DNA of 64,000 nt from Lingula anatina (taxonomy: Eukaryota; Brachiopoda; Lingulata; Lingulida; Lingulidae), in the NCBI RefSeq assembly GCF_001039355.2, contig NW_019774069.1, forward strand, positions 1,285,301-1,349,300, given 5' to 3'. A program made the translations under genes and the position numbers. This document shows, in pieces, positions 37,375 through 48,757 of the stretch; the first letter of the stretch is position 1; each line of letters opens with the position of its first letter. Under the pieces are notes generated by a model. The model was not told the origin of the DNA. It ran no database searches and saw only the letters and a list, made by a program, of their open reading frames with translations.

Positions 37375-40070
37375 TAGACTACTGATACTCCTGTGATCTT
37401 TACGCGGTTAACGTGCCCATTGTTACTATCATTTTATGTTATACTGGTACATTGTAAAAAACATTACAATAATTACGGTTATAATGATATTTCCATTCCT
37501 TATGTTCAAAACATCTAAGGGTTCATTCCCAATGAAACTATCGTTCTACGCTCTGATAATCTGATTGCATTCAGCGAGAGTCCCTGCAGAATTGGATCGA
37601 TCTACGTAAAACGATACTTTCAATGGTAATGCGCCCTAATACATTTTAACCACCATATTATGTACATTTAGTTTTACGCACTGTTTTCCGCCATTGTGCA
37701 ATTGTAATATTTATAAGTGCAGTCAAAGATAACAATCCATTTCTCATGGTAAGTACATGTATGTAATTCAACAATCAACATCTGGTAAAGACGCATCAGT
37801 CACATCATAAAAGCGTTAATAAACATTGATCTGAAATTACCTTTAAAATCACAACTAATACACATGTAAATCGGTATTTAAAGAAGCAGTATTAGGCCAA
37901 GCATGCCTTACTGCTACCCTCTACCAGGACTGCAGTTATTATTGTGGACATTTTTTGCTGAGGCGACATCAGACCAAAATGACTGTCTATTTACTAGAGA
38001 CATATCTGTGAATATCTGTAAAAAATCAATCTGTCGCCCTGGTAGAGGGTACCTTACTGCAGAGGCCGAGAAGATTGCTAGAAAATTTTACACACAACGG
38101 TTAGTGTAACTGAATAGATTTCACCGGATCATATTTTACAATCGAGCGTTGAGTAAACTAGCAAAACATAATACAAGGAATCCTATGGTTGTAAAAATCC
38201 ATTTCCGGAAGAAATTTTTAACATTTTAACTTTAAGACGTATATGGAAAGGAACCATTTGGGAAATGACGCTAAGCTTCATCCATTCGTTGTGACAATGA
38301 TGATAAAAACATCGTTTCATCGTCGGCAACATGTTGTCGATTGATCAAGAGATGATTTAATGGCCTTTGCTATATTCAGCCTAACAGGTGGAGCATTTAA
38401 TTTGACAGACAGTATAAAAAAAGGTTTTTAAATAGAAAGAGAGGGACTGTCAGCGTGTGCATGCGAACTGAACTTTGAATATTTTGAAGATAGATTTTTG
38501 ACCATGATTCAATGAGAGTTCTTAATAGGCTGCAATATACATGTGTAACATGTAAATGTCATAATGTTATAATGTATTGGGACACGCACTATCGAGGGTT
38601 GGTTATTAATTACTTTTTTTCACTTCACTTACTTGGCCGATATATGGCGATGCTTTTGTGCGTGTTAAATCGACTTACTTAAATTGCTCGTTTGGTCTAC
38701 CACTTAGTGTGAAATTTTCGTTTTGATAAGAGACGTTAGAGATATTCCCTTCTGGAACCGATATTGATAAATTGCTCATACCAAGTGCACTACGCACACA
38801 TATACTCTAACATTCGCAAAGATTCCAAGTAACGGCCAGCATCATACTCGTATATTGACTTTTATTATTGACTCTAAAATGTATGTCCAAATTAGACCCT
38901 GGAGAATTCCCTACTAGGTGGACTTGCGTTGCTAGACCCAACATAACTACCTTGATAGAATTCAGTACGTAGAATCAAGGAGTTATAACAGATAACTCCT
39001 TGGTAGAATTAGTGTCCAATACTAACCTTGCACTACAAAATAGAGGTACATGTATCAAATAGGAATATGCCCCTTATTTGTTTGTTTGTCTGTTTAACAA
39101 AATCTTACTTTTTACGTTATGTTGTTAGAAACTGAAAGTAAACATATTTGTTCATGAGAAAATTCGTGAATGTTGGAACTCGAGGACACCCCTATCCCTA
39201 CTTCTATATACGCAGCTATTTAAATTAAGTTGACAAAATGATTGATACTGATGTATCACCATCAAGTATGAGATTAGATATTTCCATGCAGTATGACCTC
39301 TGCGCTATCCATAGTCCTTAATGCACTGTGCTACCCGAGTGGTTTGAAATCGTATTTTTTTTAGTTTTAGCATTACTATGTGAGTGTATTAGCAGGACGT
39401 TCCTGACATTCTATTTACTGTGCATAATGTACCCAACATTAGTACGATAGATGATCTTGAGCTATATATCGTTTATGCGAGACATACTGAAGGTTTCAGC
39501 TGGTATCTTTACTTCCATTGTCCATATGATGTGGTTTACACCCGACAAGGACATGATCATCTAACCAGTTATCAAGGAAGATAATGATCCATCAGTTTAT
39601 ATATATCGTTATATTAAAGCTAAAACCATTGATCAAAAAATATTAATTTTATGCTTAAAATTGACGAAGCTTAAGGTGAAAGTGTGAATAGTGACAAGTT
39701 CGTATTGTGACACAGTTGTAAAATTCGTATTGTCAGCGCCTTACTAAATTGTTTATTTTGTTCATTTAGAAGGCATTTCCATTTTATGTATAGGAGAGAG
39801 GTATACCACGAAGAATAGATCACTGTCGTGGCCATCACACGGTCATTTACATCCGAGATGGCCTAAAAATAGACAGTCCACACTTTTTGACGTCACACGA
39901 GTCCAGAAAACCTGTGAGAATCTGCCTCAGGTGGGATTAACCTTGTAGCTTTATGCGCCAGATATGTTGTCTTGGAAAGCAATACAAAAGTGTTCCGCAA
40001 AACATAGTGACAACGTACTGTTTTGCAAAGGATTGCCATTTTACAGAGCGAACAAATATTTAAAACCTAA
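37375..40070. other. Unique non-coding DNA with two short dispersed repeats
   Basis: No gene recognised. 37556-37612 matches 7657-7716, and 37993-38052 matches 9404-9463. The two matches are in the same order and orientation as in the large block, but 0.4 kb apart here against 1.7 kb there. The rest shows no structure I can support. Confidence 0.5.
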
Positions 40071-41698
40071 AAAAAAATATCCGTTGGAAAATGAAGTCAG
40101 TTTTTATTCGTCCGTATTCGCTGGTTTGCAACTATTTCTGACATTCACACCCAAATCCCGCGAAATCTTTGATATCCCATTAATATACAGCAAAGTAAAT
40201 GACCGCCATAATATTACATGTCCTAATACAGTGTCCGTAAAACAGAGTACCGGTATTTCAATCAATAATTAAACTTATTTGATACTGTATCCAAGAACAG
40301 TGTTGTGCGCATATGTTTTATGGGGTTGCTGGTATGGAGCCTGATAGTAATATAAGCTTCCAATTATGCCAAAATACACCATCGCTACCAACAAAGATAC
40401 ATCCGCTCGACATTCGTGAAAGGGTTCTTCCGTCTTTTTTTTTACATTTATATTATCCCAGAACTATCAAATAATTTTTCCTATCATTATAATGATAGCT
40501 CAATGATACCACCCGTTTTTGATTTACCTTAGTTACTGTCGGCGTCGCCTCACGTAAATCGTGTTTGAATGGGTATACAACAGAATGCACAGCTTAAGAT
40601 AATTAACGATTGGGACTTTTCAATTGTCAAGGGCATAATTTGCATGACACTTACTATAGATAAGCGCAAGTATATGGCATATCTTTATTGCTTCACATAG
40701 TCCCTGTTAAATACCTCACTATTTTAATAAATGAGTAGGGCGAATTATAAAAACGGCTGTCCGCGATGATTCACTGAGGAAGTAGTGTCTGGTGTAGCAA
40801 CGTTCGCTCAATTTCGCCTTGCAGCGGAGATCAGCCATTGCCATCCTTTGACACGCACACTGTATTGAGTTCTTAAACAGCTTCACGGCTCTGTATGTAG
40901 CTAACAACCGAGTGCTCATACCATTGATTTGATTTATCTATTTATTTATTTTTATTTAAGTATTTACCCGTGCGGTTTCGGGATATTCCTGCAGGGGATT
41001 CATATGTAGTTCAACTTGGTCCACGTACTGTCATGGGTTACGTGTCCAGAAACATTGAATTTAAGAACCCGGTCATTGTGTATATTCCTTTCAATTTTAA
41101 CTGAAAAAGTTACTGACGCACATTTTGAACGTTTTAAAACAAAGAAGTACGTTATTATCAAAATGCCTGCAATATGAAAACGTGCCGTATTTGGCGGTCG
41201 CTATGCCATGTAAAACAAATAGATGCACAGTTCCAAATCAACTACAAAGAACAGGGCCCAGCAGGAGGAAATATGACCCTAGACAAAGTGCACGAGTGAC
41301 TGTAGTGCACAAAATATTATTTTGATAAATGTTGCTATTAAATTAACAAAGACTTCACTATTTTGCATGAAAATTCCCCTGCAACTTTTCATTGGGGCTT
41401 TTTTTATCAAATGAGGTCACTCAGTAGTGAATGGTAGTAACTGGGTATTGTAACTGGCCAGTCAGAGGCCTAGAATACTCCAAGAGGTATATTAATGCTC
41501 ACCATTTTTACTGTCCCAAGTGTTCTCCCAGGTGAGCTCCTTTTTTCTACCACATTTGAATTTATCTCTTGCATTTTCCAAATCAAATTCATGTTTTTTT
41601 TGTTTGACATAAATGGACATTATCTTGATTGGTGCTTACAAACTGTCAACATCCCCCACGTCTATCACTCAGCGTGTCCCAAATGAGCCATTATTTAA

Positions 41699-42409
41699 AG
41701 GGATAACAACTGTTCATTTTGGCCCAAAAATTAATTTTCCTGGGGTAAACAACAATTTTCCCATACTTACCAAGGGTTAATAAATACATTTCTACATTCA
41801 AAGTTAGTCCTTGTTTTTTTCTAAAAAGTTTTTTTGTAATAATCTCTTAAGAGATTATTATAGAGTATAGCCATCTATGGAGGTAACATGGTCCGATGAC
41901 AAGTATAGATTTCAGAATAATTGGTTCAACTTCCTTTTTTGAGGTAAAATAGAATATACAGAGTATTATGATTCTATGAGTTGTTTACAATGTTTTTTTT
42001 TTTTTTTGTGAAATATAGATCTCATACGAAGAGTTGATATCCCTTTAAGTTGTTATCCCTTTAAAGGGATATTAACTCTGCGTATGAGATCTATATTTCA
42101 CAATAAAAACATTGTGAATAACTCATAGAAATATAATATATTCTGTTTTACCACAAAAACGGCAGTTATAGCTATTATTCTGGTATCTGAGCTTGTCTTT
42201 AGACCACGTGACCTCCATTGATGCCTATACTCTGTTAAAATCTCTTAAGAGATTAAGAGATTTTAACATAAAACCAAACTTTTTAGAAAAAAACCAGGGC
42301 CTAACTTTGAATGTAAAAATGGATTCATTAACCATTGGTAAGTATGGGAAAATTGTTGTTTACTCCAGGAAAATTCATTTTTTGGCCGAAACGAAGAGTT
42401 ATTATCCCT
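41699..42409. mobile_element. Two TTAA elements in inverted orientation (large palindrome)
   Basis: The outer ends are AGGGATAACAACT (left) and AGTTATTATCCCT (right), each next to TTAA (41695-41698 and 42410-42413). The inner ends show the same termini again next to TTAA (42045-42048 and 42061-42064). The object therefore looks like two ~350 bp elements back to back, separated by about 12 bases. The arms match through the whole length, including CTCTTAAGAGATT. TTAA targets with AGGG ends suggest a piggyBac/Kolobok-like MITE, by inference. Confidence 0.65.
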
Positions 42410-44417
42410 TTAAGTGCGAAATAGAAATCCATTAACATTTTGGTTTCCTTATTGATGACATACGGTGATTTTCTCGCTTTAAAATTGAGTGAGATCTGGG
42501 CTTTCTTGGTGGCCTTGTGAAAGAAACCGTGTAAAATTTAATAACCTTGAAATCAAATTAAAAAGTGTATCTGCCATGTCAAAGTAAAGAAAATTGCTAT
42601 TATAGTACCAAAAAGGAGTACTTGGGACAAACAAACCACAGAAACATCATTTTGATAATTTGTAGACCATAGGACTAAAGAGTGATGTTAGTTGAAAAAA
42701 AAAACTTAAATGTTTTTCATTCTGAAAAATAACAAAGCAAACATGTTATATGATAAGAGTTGTTCTACAAAGCAGTTGGCTTTTGTTTGCACGACATAGT
42801 TGCATGTCAGCCATGTTTTCGTATAGTCCATTGGGTTGCATGCAACACTCTCTTTTGCTACATGTGTAAGAATATAATGTATTAGTATGTCGTTGTTTTG
42901 AACAAAGATCCATCAAAAAGAAAAATATATCCCAGTTTAACAGATCATTTAATTACTATAGCAAAAGCACATGTTTGTATCATTTAGTTAAGTATCTTTT
43001 GACAACAGATTGTCACCGTAACTGGTAAATTTGACTAGAACTATATCTGCACGTCCACGATACTGGGTAACAACCTAGGGACAAGGGCATCAAAATTTCA
43101 ACATGGCGTCGATCTTGTGAGCACACTTTCCACTTAGAAAATGTATTGTGTTTTGCTTTACATTCATAAAGTTTGGGAAATGTAACATTAAACACTTTCA
43201 AAGATTATCAAGAAAGAGTCAACTTCACAAATTCGGGAAAGCACGCTGCGATCCTGAATCGGCGGTTAAACAGCGATGGCATGAAATCGTTTTTCGTGAG
43301 TTACACGCCAAAAGGTGGGAACCCGATATAATAGAGCTAATTTAATTAGTCTCATTTAATATTCATGTGACCGGGTTATTACGTCATCAATAGAAATCTC
43401 CGCTATTTACGGAGTCCCTGGGCCGAATCTGAATGGGGAAACGAAACTAGACGCTAGCTGTGGTTTCGATGTCATGCGTGTCTGAAGGAAACGAAACAGG
43501 ATTGGATCATAACTTCTGTGATTACATGCTCAGATGATAGGATTTCCTTACACATTGTTGTTTTACGAAAGGCAGTGTATTTCAGGTATTTTTATCCCGA
43601 AATTGAACAATTTGTATTGTTCACGTGTATGGGAGATAATATGGGAGAAACCATAGTAATGCAAAACAAACCGTTTTCTTCCCGCATCATAATTTGGGAC
43701 GAAGAGCAATTTTTGTTTTACTCTAGTGTGTGTGCCGTGAATGATCCCTGAGATGACCAAAAAATAATGACAATTCTATTCTGAGGGCTTTCTTTTTCAT
43801 AATGCACGGCTGCAAAACAGACTGGTATGTCTGTGTCCCAGATTTAAGCGTTATTTTAGTGTCATTTTCAACTAAGAATGAAAAAGTTTAAAATACACAG
43901 CAATGTTTAGAAACACACAATTGTTTGTTATTATAAGATAAATCTATCCCTTTTCGCATGAAAGCCCCCCCTCCCCCATTGAAATCCAACACATAGGAAT
44001 ATTTTGACAAATTGTCAAAGATGATAACCCATTGTTGTTACCCGGTATCGTGGACGTGCAGATATAGATGTTCACAAAAGTTATACACTCTTGCCCAAAA
44101 TGGTTGGTACACGGAAATTTTGGGATGCATTTCGCCCTGTTTCTTTCATTATTATTGATATTACCAAATTAATACTGTTTATATTGTTAAATATGTGAAG
44201 CTGGAGGATTGGTTAAGTCACGGAGAAATAACCAATGCAAGTGTGAAAAAAGCGTTAATTTATTTAGGTTTTTTTTTCTCATGCCCCCAAAAAGAGTACC
44301 TTTTTTTTACATAACAGTACCAAGTAAAAAATTAAACATGAATTTATACTGTGATTGACAATTAATATGAAATTAGGGGAAATTGTCAAGAAACATCTTC
44401 AGAGTTCATTATTAATC

Positions 44418-44948
44418 TCAATAGCGGGTATGCCCACCCCGAGCTTGGATAATGGCCGCCAAACGGCGGGGCATACTGTGAACTAGAGTCACAACTCTTT
44501 GGAGAGGAATTCTGGTCCATTCATCTTGAAGGGCATCTCGCAATTCATCTAGATTTGCTGGGGGAGGGTTTCTCCTCTGAATACCACGACCAAGTTCGTC
44601 CCACATGTGCTCAATTGGGTTTGCATCTGGGCTTCTTGCTGGCTGTGGCATCAGCTGAATGTTGTTTTGTCGGATAAAGTCTGCAATTAAGCGGGCTGTG
44701 TGTTGAGTTGCATTGTCATGTTGCAATCTAAAATTGTCTCTGTATATCAATCTTGCGAACGGTTCCAGGTTATGCTGGAGAATGTCTCTGTATCTAGCAG
44801 CGTTAAGGTTTTCATCCAGAGGAACCAATGGGCAAATGCCATTGCTGCAAATGGCACCCCAAACATGTACAGAACCACCTCCTCCAGCTATTGTTTCCTG
44901 GATATTTTCAGTAAACAGCCTCCCCCCAGGGAGCCTACGCACTCTCAT
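44418..44948 (-). pseudogene. Tc1-type transposase fragment, left arm
   Basis: A 176-codon open frame covering the second half of a Tc1/mariner DDE transposase, the enzyme that cuts and joins the element at TA sites. Visible features are GGGGSVHVWGAI, then HDNATQHTA with the second catalytic Asp, then SPDANPIEHMWDELGR with the catalytic Glu. There are 34 residues between that Asp and Glu, the DD34E spacing of the Tc1 family. The first Asp and the paired helix-turn-helix domain are missing. The N-terminal 20 residues lie in the palindrome centre. The Met start is incidental. It is unlikely to make an active enzyme. Confidence 0.85.
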
Positions 44949-44959
44949 AGCTGGAGGAG

Positions 44960-45457
44960 GTGGTTCTGTACAAGTTTTGGGGTGCCATTTGCAGCAACAT
45001 CATTTGCCCATTGCTTCCTCTGGATGAAAACCTTAACGCTGCCAGATACACAGGCATTCTCCAGGAGAACCTGGAGCCATTCGCAAGAGGGATATACAGA
45101 GACAATTTTANAGCTACGGCATTTGCCCATTGCTTCCTCAATTTTAGATTGCAACATGACAATGCAACTCAACACACAGCCCGCTTAATTGCAGACTTTA
45201 TTCGACAAAACAACATTCAGCTGATGCCACAGCCAACAAGAAGCCCAGATGCAAACCCAATTGAGCACATGTGGGACGAACTTGGTCGTGCTATTCAGAG
45301 GAGAAACCCTCCTCCTGCAAATCTAGATGAATTGCGAGATGCCCTTCAATATGAATGGACCAGAATTCCTCTCCAAAGAGCTGTAACTCTAGTTCACAGT
45401 ATGCCCCGCCGTTTGGCGGCCATTATCCAAGCTCGGGGTGGGCATAACCGCTATTGA
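44960..45457 (+). pseudogene. Tc1-type transposase fragment, right arm
   Basis: Mirror copy of the left-arm fragment, about 95% similar by eye, with the same HDNATQHTA and SPDANPIEHMWDELGR motifs. The frame is disturbed at 45111-45142, where an N is followed by a ~30-base insertion that repeats nearby sequence (CATTTGCCCATTGCTTCCTC). The first catalytic Asp and the DNA-binding domain are also missing here. Confidence 0.8.
45111..45142. other. Single N plus duplicated ~30 bases, likely assembly join
   Basis: The bases after the N repeat the sequence at 45000-45020 and have no counterpart in the left arm. This looks like two reads or contigs joined imperfectly inside the palindrome. Confidence 0.6.
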
Positions 45458-45863
45458 GATTAATAATGAACTCTGAAGATGTTTCTTGACAATTTCCCCT
45501 AATTTCATATTAATTGTCAATCACAGTATAAATTTATGTTTAATTTTTACTTGGTACTGTTATGTAAAAAAAGGTACTCTTTTTGGGGGCATGAGAAAAA
45601 ACCCTAAATAAATTAACGCTTTTTTCACACTTGCATTGGTTATTTCTCCATGACTTAACCAATCCTCCAGCTTCACATATTTAACAATATAAACAGTTTT
45701 AATTTGGTACTATCAATAATAATGAAAGAAACAGGGCGATATGCATCCTAAAATTTCCGTGTACCAACCATTTTGGGCAAGAGTGTATTATGTCTTTGAA
45801 TTGTTTGAAATAGTGCCAAAAAGTAACTCTTTCAAACAACTCAACAACATAAATTTGAAAAAA

Positions 45864-45864
45864 N
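45864..45864. other. Single N at junction of duplicated blocks A and B
   Basis: It lies in an A run between the end of block A (AAATTTGAAAAAA) and the start of block B (AAAAAAATATCCG). Probably a scaffold join. Confidence 0.8.
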
Positions 45865-46946
45865 AAAAAAATATCCGTTGGAAAATGAAGTCAGCTTTTA
45901 TTCGTCCGTATTCGCTGGTTTGCAACTATTTCTGACATTCACACCCAAATCCCGCGAAATCTTTGATATCCCATTAATATACAGCAAAGTAAAAGACCGC
46001 CATAATATTATATGTCCTAATACAGTGTCCGTAAAACAGAGTACCGGTATTTCAATCAATAATTAAACTTATTTGATACTGTATCCAAGAACAGTGTTGT
46101 GCGCATATGTTTTATGGGGTTGTTGGTATGGAGCCTGATAGTAATATAAGCTTCCAATTATGCCAAAATACACCATCGCTACCAACAAAGATACATCCGC
46201 TCGACATTCGTGAAAGGGTTCTTCCGTCTTTTTTTTTACATTTATATTATCCCAGAACTAGCAAATAATTTTTCCTATCATTATAATGATAGCTCAATGA
46301 TACCACCCGTTTTTGATTTACCTTCGTTACTGTCGGCTTCGCCTCACGTAAATCGTGTTTGAATGGGTATACAACAGAATGCACAGCTTAAGATAATTAA
46401 CGATTGGGACTTTTCAATTGTCAAGGGCATAATTTGCATGACACTTACTATAGATAAGCGCAAGTATATGGCATACCTTTATTGCTTCACATAGTCCCTG
46501 TTAAATACCTCACTATTTTAATAAATGAGTAGGGTGAATTATAAAAACGGCTGTCCGCGATGATTCACTGAGGAAGTAGTGTCTGGTGTAGCAACGTTCG
46601 CTCAATTTCGCCTTGCAGCGGAGATCAGCCATTGCCATCCTTTGACACGCACACTGTATTGAGTTCTTAAACAGCTTCACGACTCTGTATGTAGCTAACA
46701 ACCGAGTGTTCATACCATTGATTTGATTTATCTATTTATTTATCTTTTATTTAAGTATTTACCCGTGCGGTTTCGGGATATTCCTGCAGGGGATTCATAT
46801 GTAGTTCAACTTGGTCCATGTACTGTCATGGGTTACATGTCCAGTAGCATTGAATTTAAGAACCTGGTCATTGTGTATATTCCTTTCAATTTTAACTGAA
46901 AAAGTTACTGACGCACATTTTGAACGTTTTAAAACAAAGAAGTACT

Positions 46947-47112
46947 TACTCTTAAGAGATTTTAACAAAAAACCAAACTTTTTAGAAAAAAAAACAGGGA
47001 CTAACTTTGAATGTAAAAATGGATTCATTAACCATTGGTAAGTATGGGGAAATTGTTGTTTACTCCAGGAAAATTCATTTTTTGGCCGAAACGAAGAGTT
47101 ATTATCCCTTTA
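46947..47112. mobile_element. Remnant of TTAA element (copy B)
   Basis: Only the last ~165 bases of the right-hand TTAA element of copy A survive here, from CTCTTAAGAGATTTTAAC to ATTATCCCT. The rest, and the upstream ~0.7 kb, were lost in a deletion with one break at about 46945. Confidence 0.7.
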
Positions 47113-48149
47113 AGTGCGAAATAGAAATCCATTAACATTTTGGTTTCCTTATTGATGACATACGGTGATTTTCTCGCTTTAAAGGTACATACGAACCGAG
47201 CATCGGTGGAGCGTGGATTCCCTGTAACACATTTAAACCACTTCTACTAGTTTCTTATACTACTCAAATAAATTCGACATGCCAAGGGATAAACTGAATA
47301 GATCACTCGATCAGCCATAAAAGAGCTTTAGACTGCTCCTTTCTTTAAATTTTTGGTTGGAAATTTAACCTACTTTCGTGACCTACTTTTCTGTCCCATT
47401 GACATACAGCATAGAATGCTACCAGAAAAATATGTTCAAACATCATTTTCGGGTAAAATTAAACAATGTCTTTTGGTAATTCTCTTAGTTATACTTCTTG
47501 AAGCTATATGCTGGCATTTGGTTGTTTTTTGTGACAAAAAACTGACTTTGTATGCATCTTTAAAATTGAGTGAGATCTGGGCTTTCTTGGTGGCCTTGTG
47601 AAAGACACCATGTAAAATTTAATAACCTTGAAATCAAATTAAAAAGTGTATCTGCCATGTCAAAGTAAAGAAAATTGCTGTTATAGTACCAAAAAGGAGT
47701 ACTTGGGACAAACAAACCACAGAAACATCATTTTGATAATTTGTAGACCATAGGACTAAAGAGTGATGTTAGTTAAAAAAAAACTTTAATGTTTTTCATT
47801 CTGAAAAATAACAAAGCAAACATGTTATATGATAAGAGTTGTTCTACAAAGCAGTTGGCTTTTGTTTGCACGACATAGTTGCATGTCAGCCATGTTTTCG
47901 TATAGTCCATTGGGTTGCATGCAACACTCTCTTTTGCTACATGTGTAAGAATATAATGTATTAGTATGTCGTTGTTTTGAACAAAGATCCATCAAAAAGA
48001 AAAATATATCCCAGCTTAACAGATCATTCAATTACTATAGCAAAAACACATGTATGTATCACTTAGTTAAGTATCCTTTGACAACAGATTGTCACCGTAA
48101 CTGGTAAATTTGACTAGAACTATATCTGCACGTCCACGATACTGGGTAA

Positions 48150-48757
48150 GGCCCCTATTTCACACAGACCACGAATCCCACGAATCGCCAGGAATTTACA
48201 AATTTCAGGATTCGTGAGATTTTGTCAATTTTCTGGTCTAATTCGACACGCTCACGATTCAGTTACGATACAGGTACGATAGTGTTACGAATGTTCGTGG
48301 GATTCGGTTGGAATCGCATGAATATTGTCCAGAAATACACTACGATTTTTTGGAATCGGGGGTTCGTGGCCAAGACTTTGAACAGCTCAAAACTTTTGCC
48401 ACGAATTCCCGATTGAGACATCAAAATGTTTGCCACCAATTCTTGTTGGTCAAGAATTGCAAGAACTGACTACGATTATATACGAATCTGTTAATAACTT
48501 CACGAACTGATTACGATTCAACCACGAATCATGAAATTTTCAATTCCTGGCGATTCGTGGGATTCGTGGTCTGTGTGAAATAGAGACATCAAAATGTTTG
48601 CCACCAATTCTTGTTGGTCAAGAAGTGCAAGAACTGACTACGAATATATACGAATCTGTTAAGAACTTCACGAACTGATTACGATTCAACCACGAATCGT
48701 AAAATTTGTCAATTCATGGCCATTCGTGGGATTCGTGGTCTGTGTGAAATAGGGGCA
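48150..48757. mobile_element. 608 bp MITE with TAA target duplication
   Basis: The left end GGCCCCTATTTCACACAGAC is matched in reverse complement at the right end (GTCTGTGTGAAATAGGGGC), and the symmetry continues through CACGAATCCCACGAATCGCC. TAA flanks both sides (48147-48149 and 48758-48760). Copy A has the unfilled site GGGTAACAACC near 43066. The right part holds a 168 bp tandem duplication (48415-48582 and 48583-48750). The interior is rich in CGAATC/GATTCG. The TAA target and GGCCCC-type ends suggest PIF/Harbinger; no protein is encoded. Confidence 0.85.

Larger units (their letters stand above)
44086..45785. mobile_element. Palindromic Tc1-type element made of two 3' halves
   Basis: The ends CACTCTTGCCCAAAATGG and its reverse complement are flanked by TA (44084-44085 and 45786-45787). 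Block copy B has the unfilled site at about 49750-49770. The total is 1700 bases, a normal Tc1 length. However, the left arm (44086-44889) and right arm (44949-45785) are inverted copies of one another, around a ~59-base centre. Each arm carries only the C-terminal part of a DD34E transposase, tail facing outward. The N-terminal DNA-binding part and the first catalytic Asp are absent on both sides, so the element is non-autonomous. An assembly artefact is possible because a lone N (45111) sits in the right arm. Confidence 0.85.
40071..45863. repeat. ~4 kb duplicated block, copy A
   Basis: Direct copy of 45865-49842, starting at an A run (AAATATCCGTTGG) and ending at CATAAATTTGAAAAAA before the N at 45864. 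This copy carries a 1.7 kb Tc1 palindrome (44086-45785). It also keeps about 1.1 kb (41152-42250) that copy B lacks. It lacks about 380 bp found in copy B at 47185-47562, where CTTTAAA at both edges suggests a microhomology deletion here. No intact gene recognised. Confidence 0.9.

Noticed and set aside
44700-45188. Plus- and minus-strand frames across the Tc1 palindrome centre
   Set aside because: They are antisense or chimeric translations of the two transposase arms.
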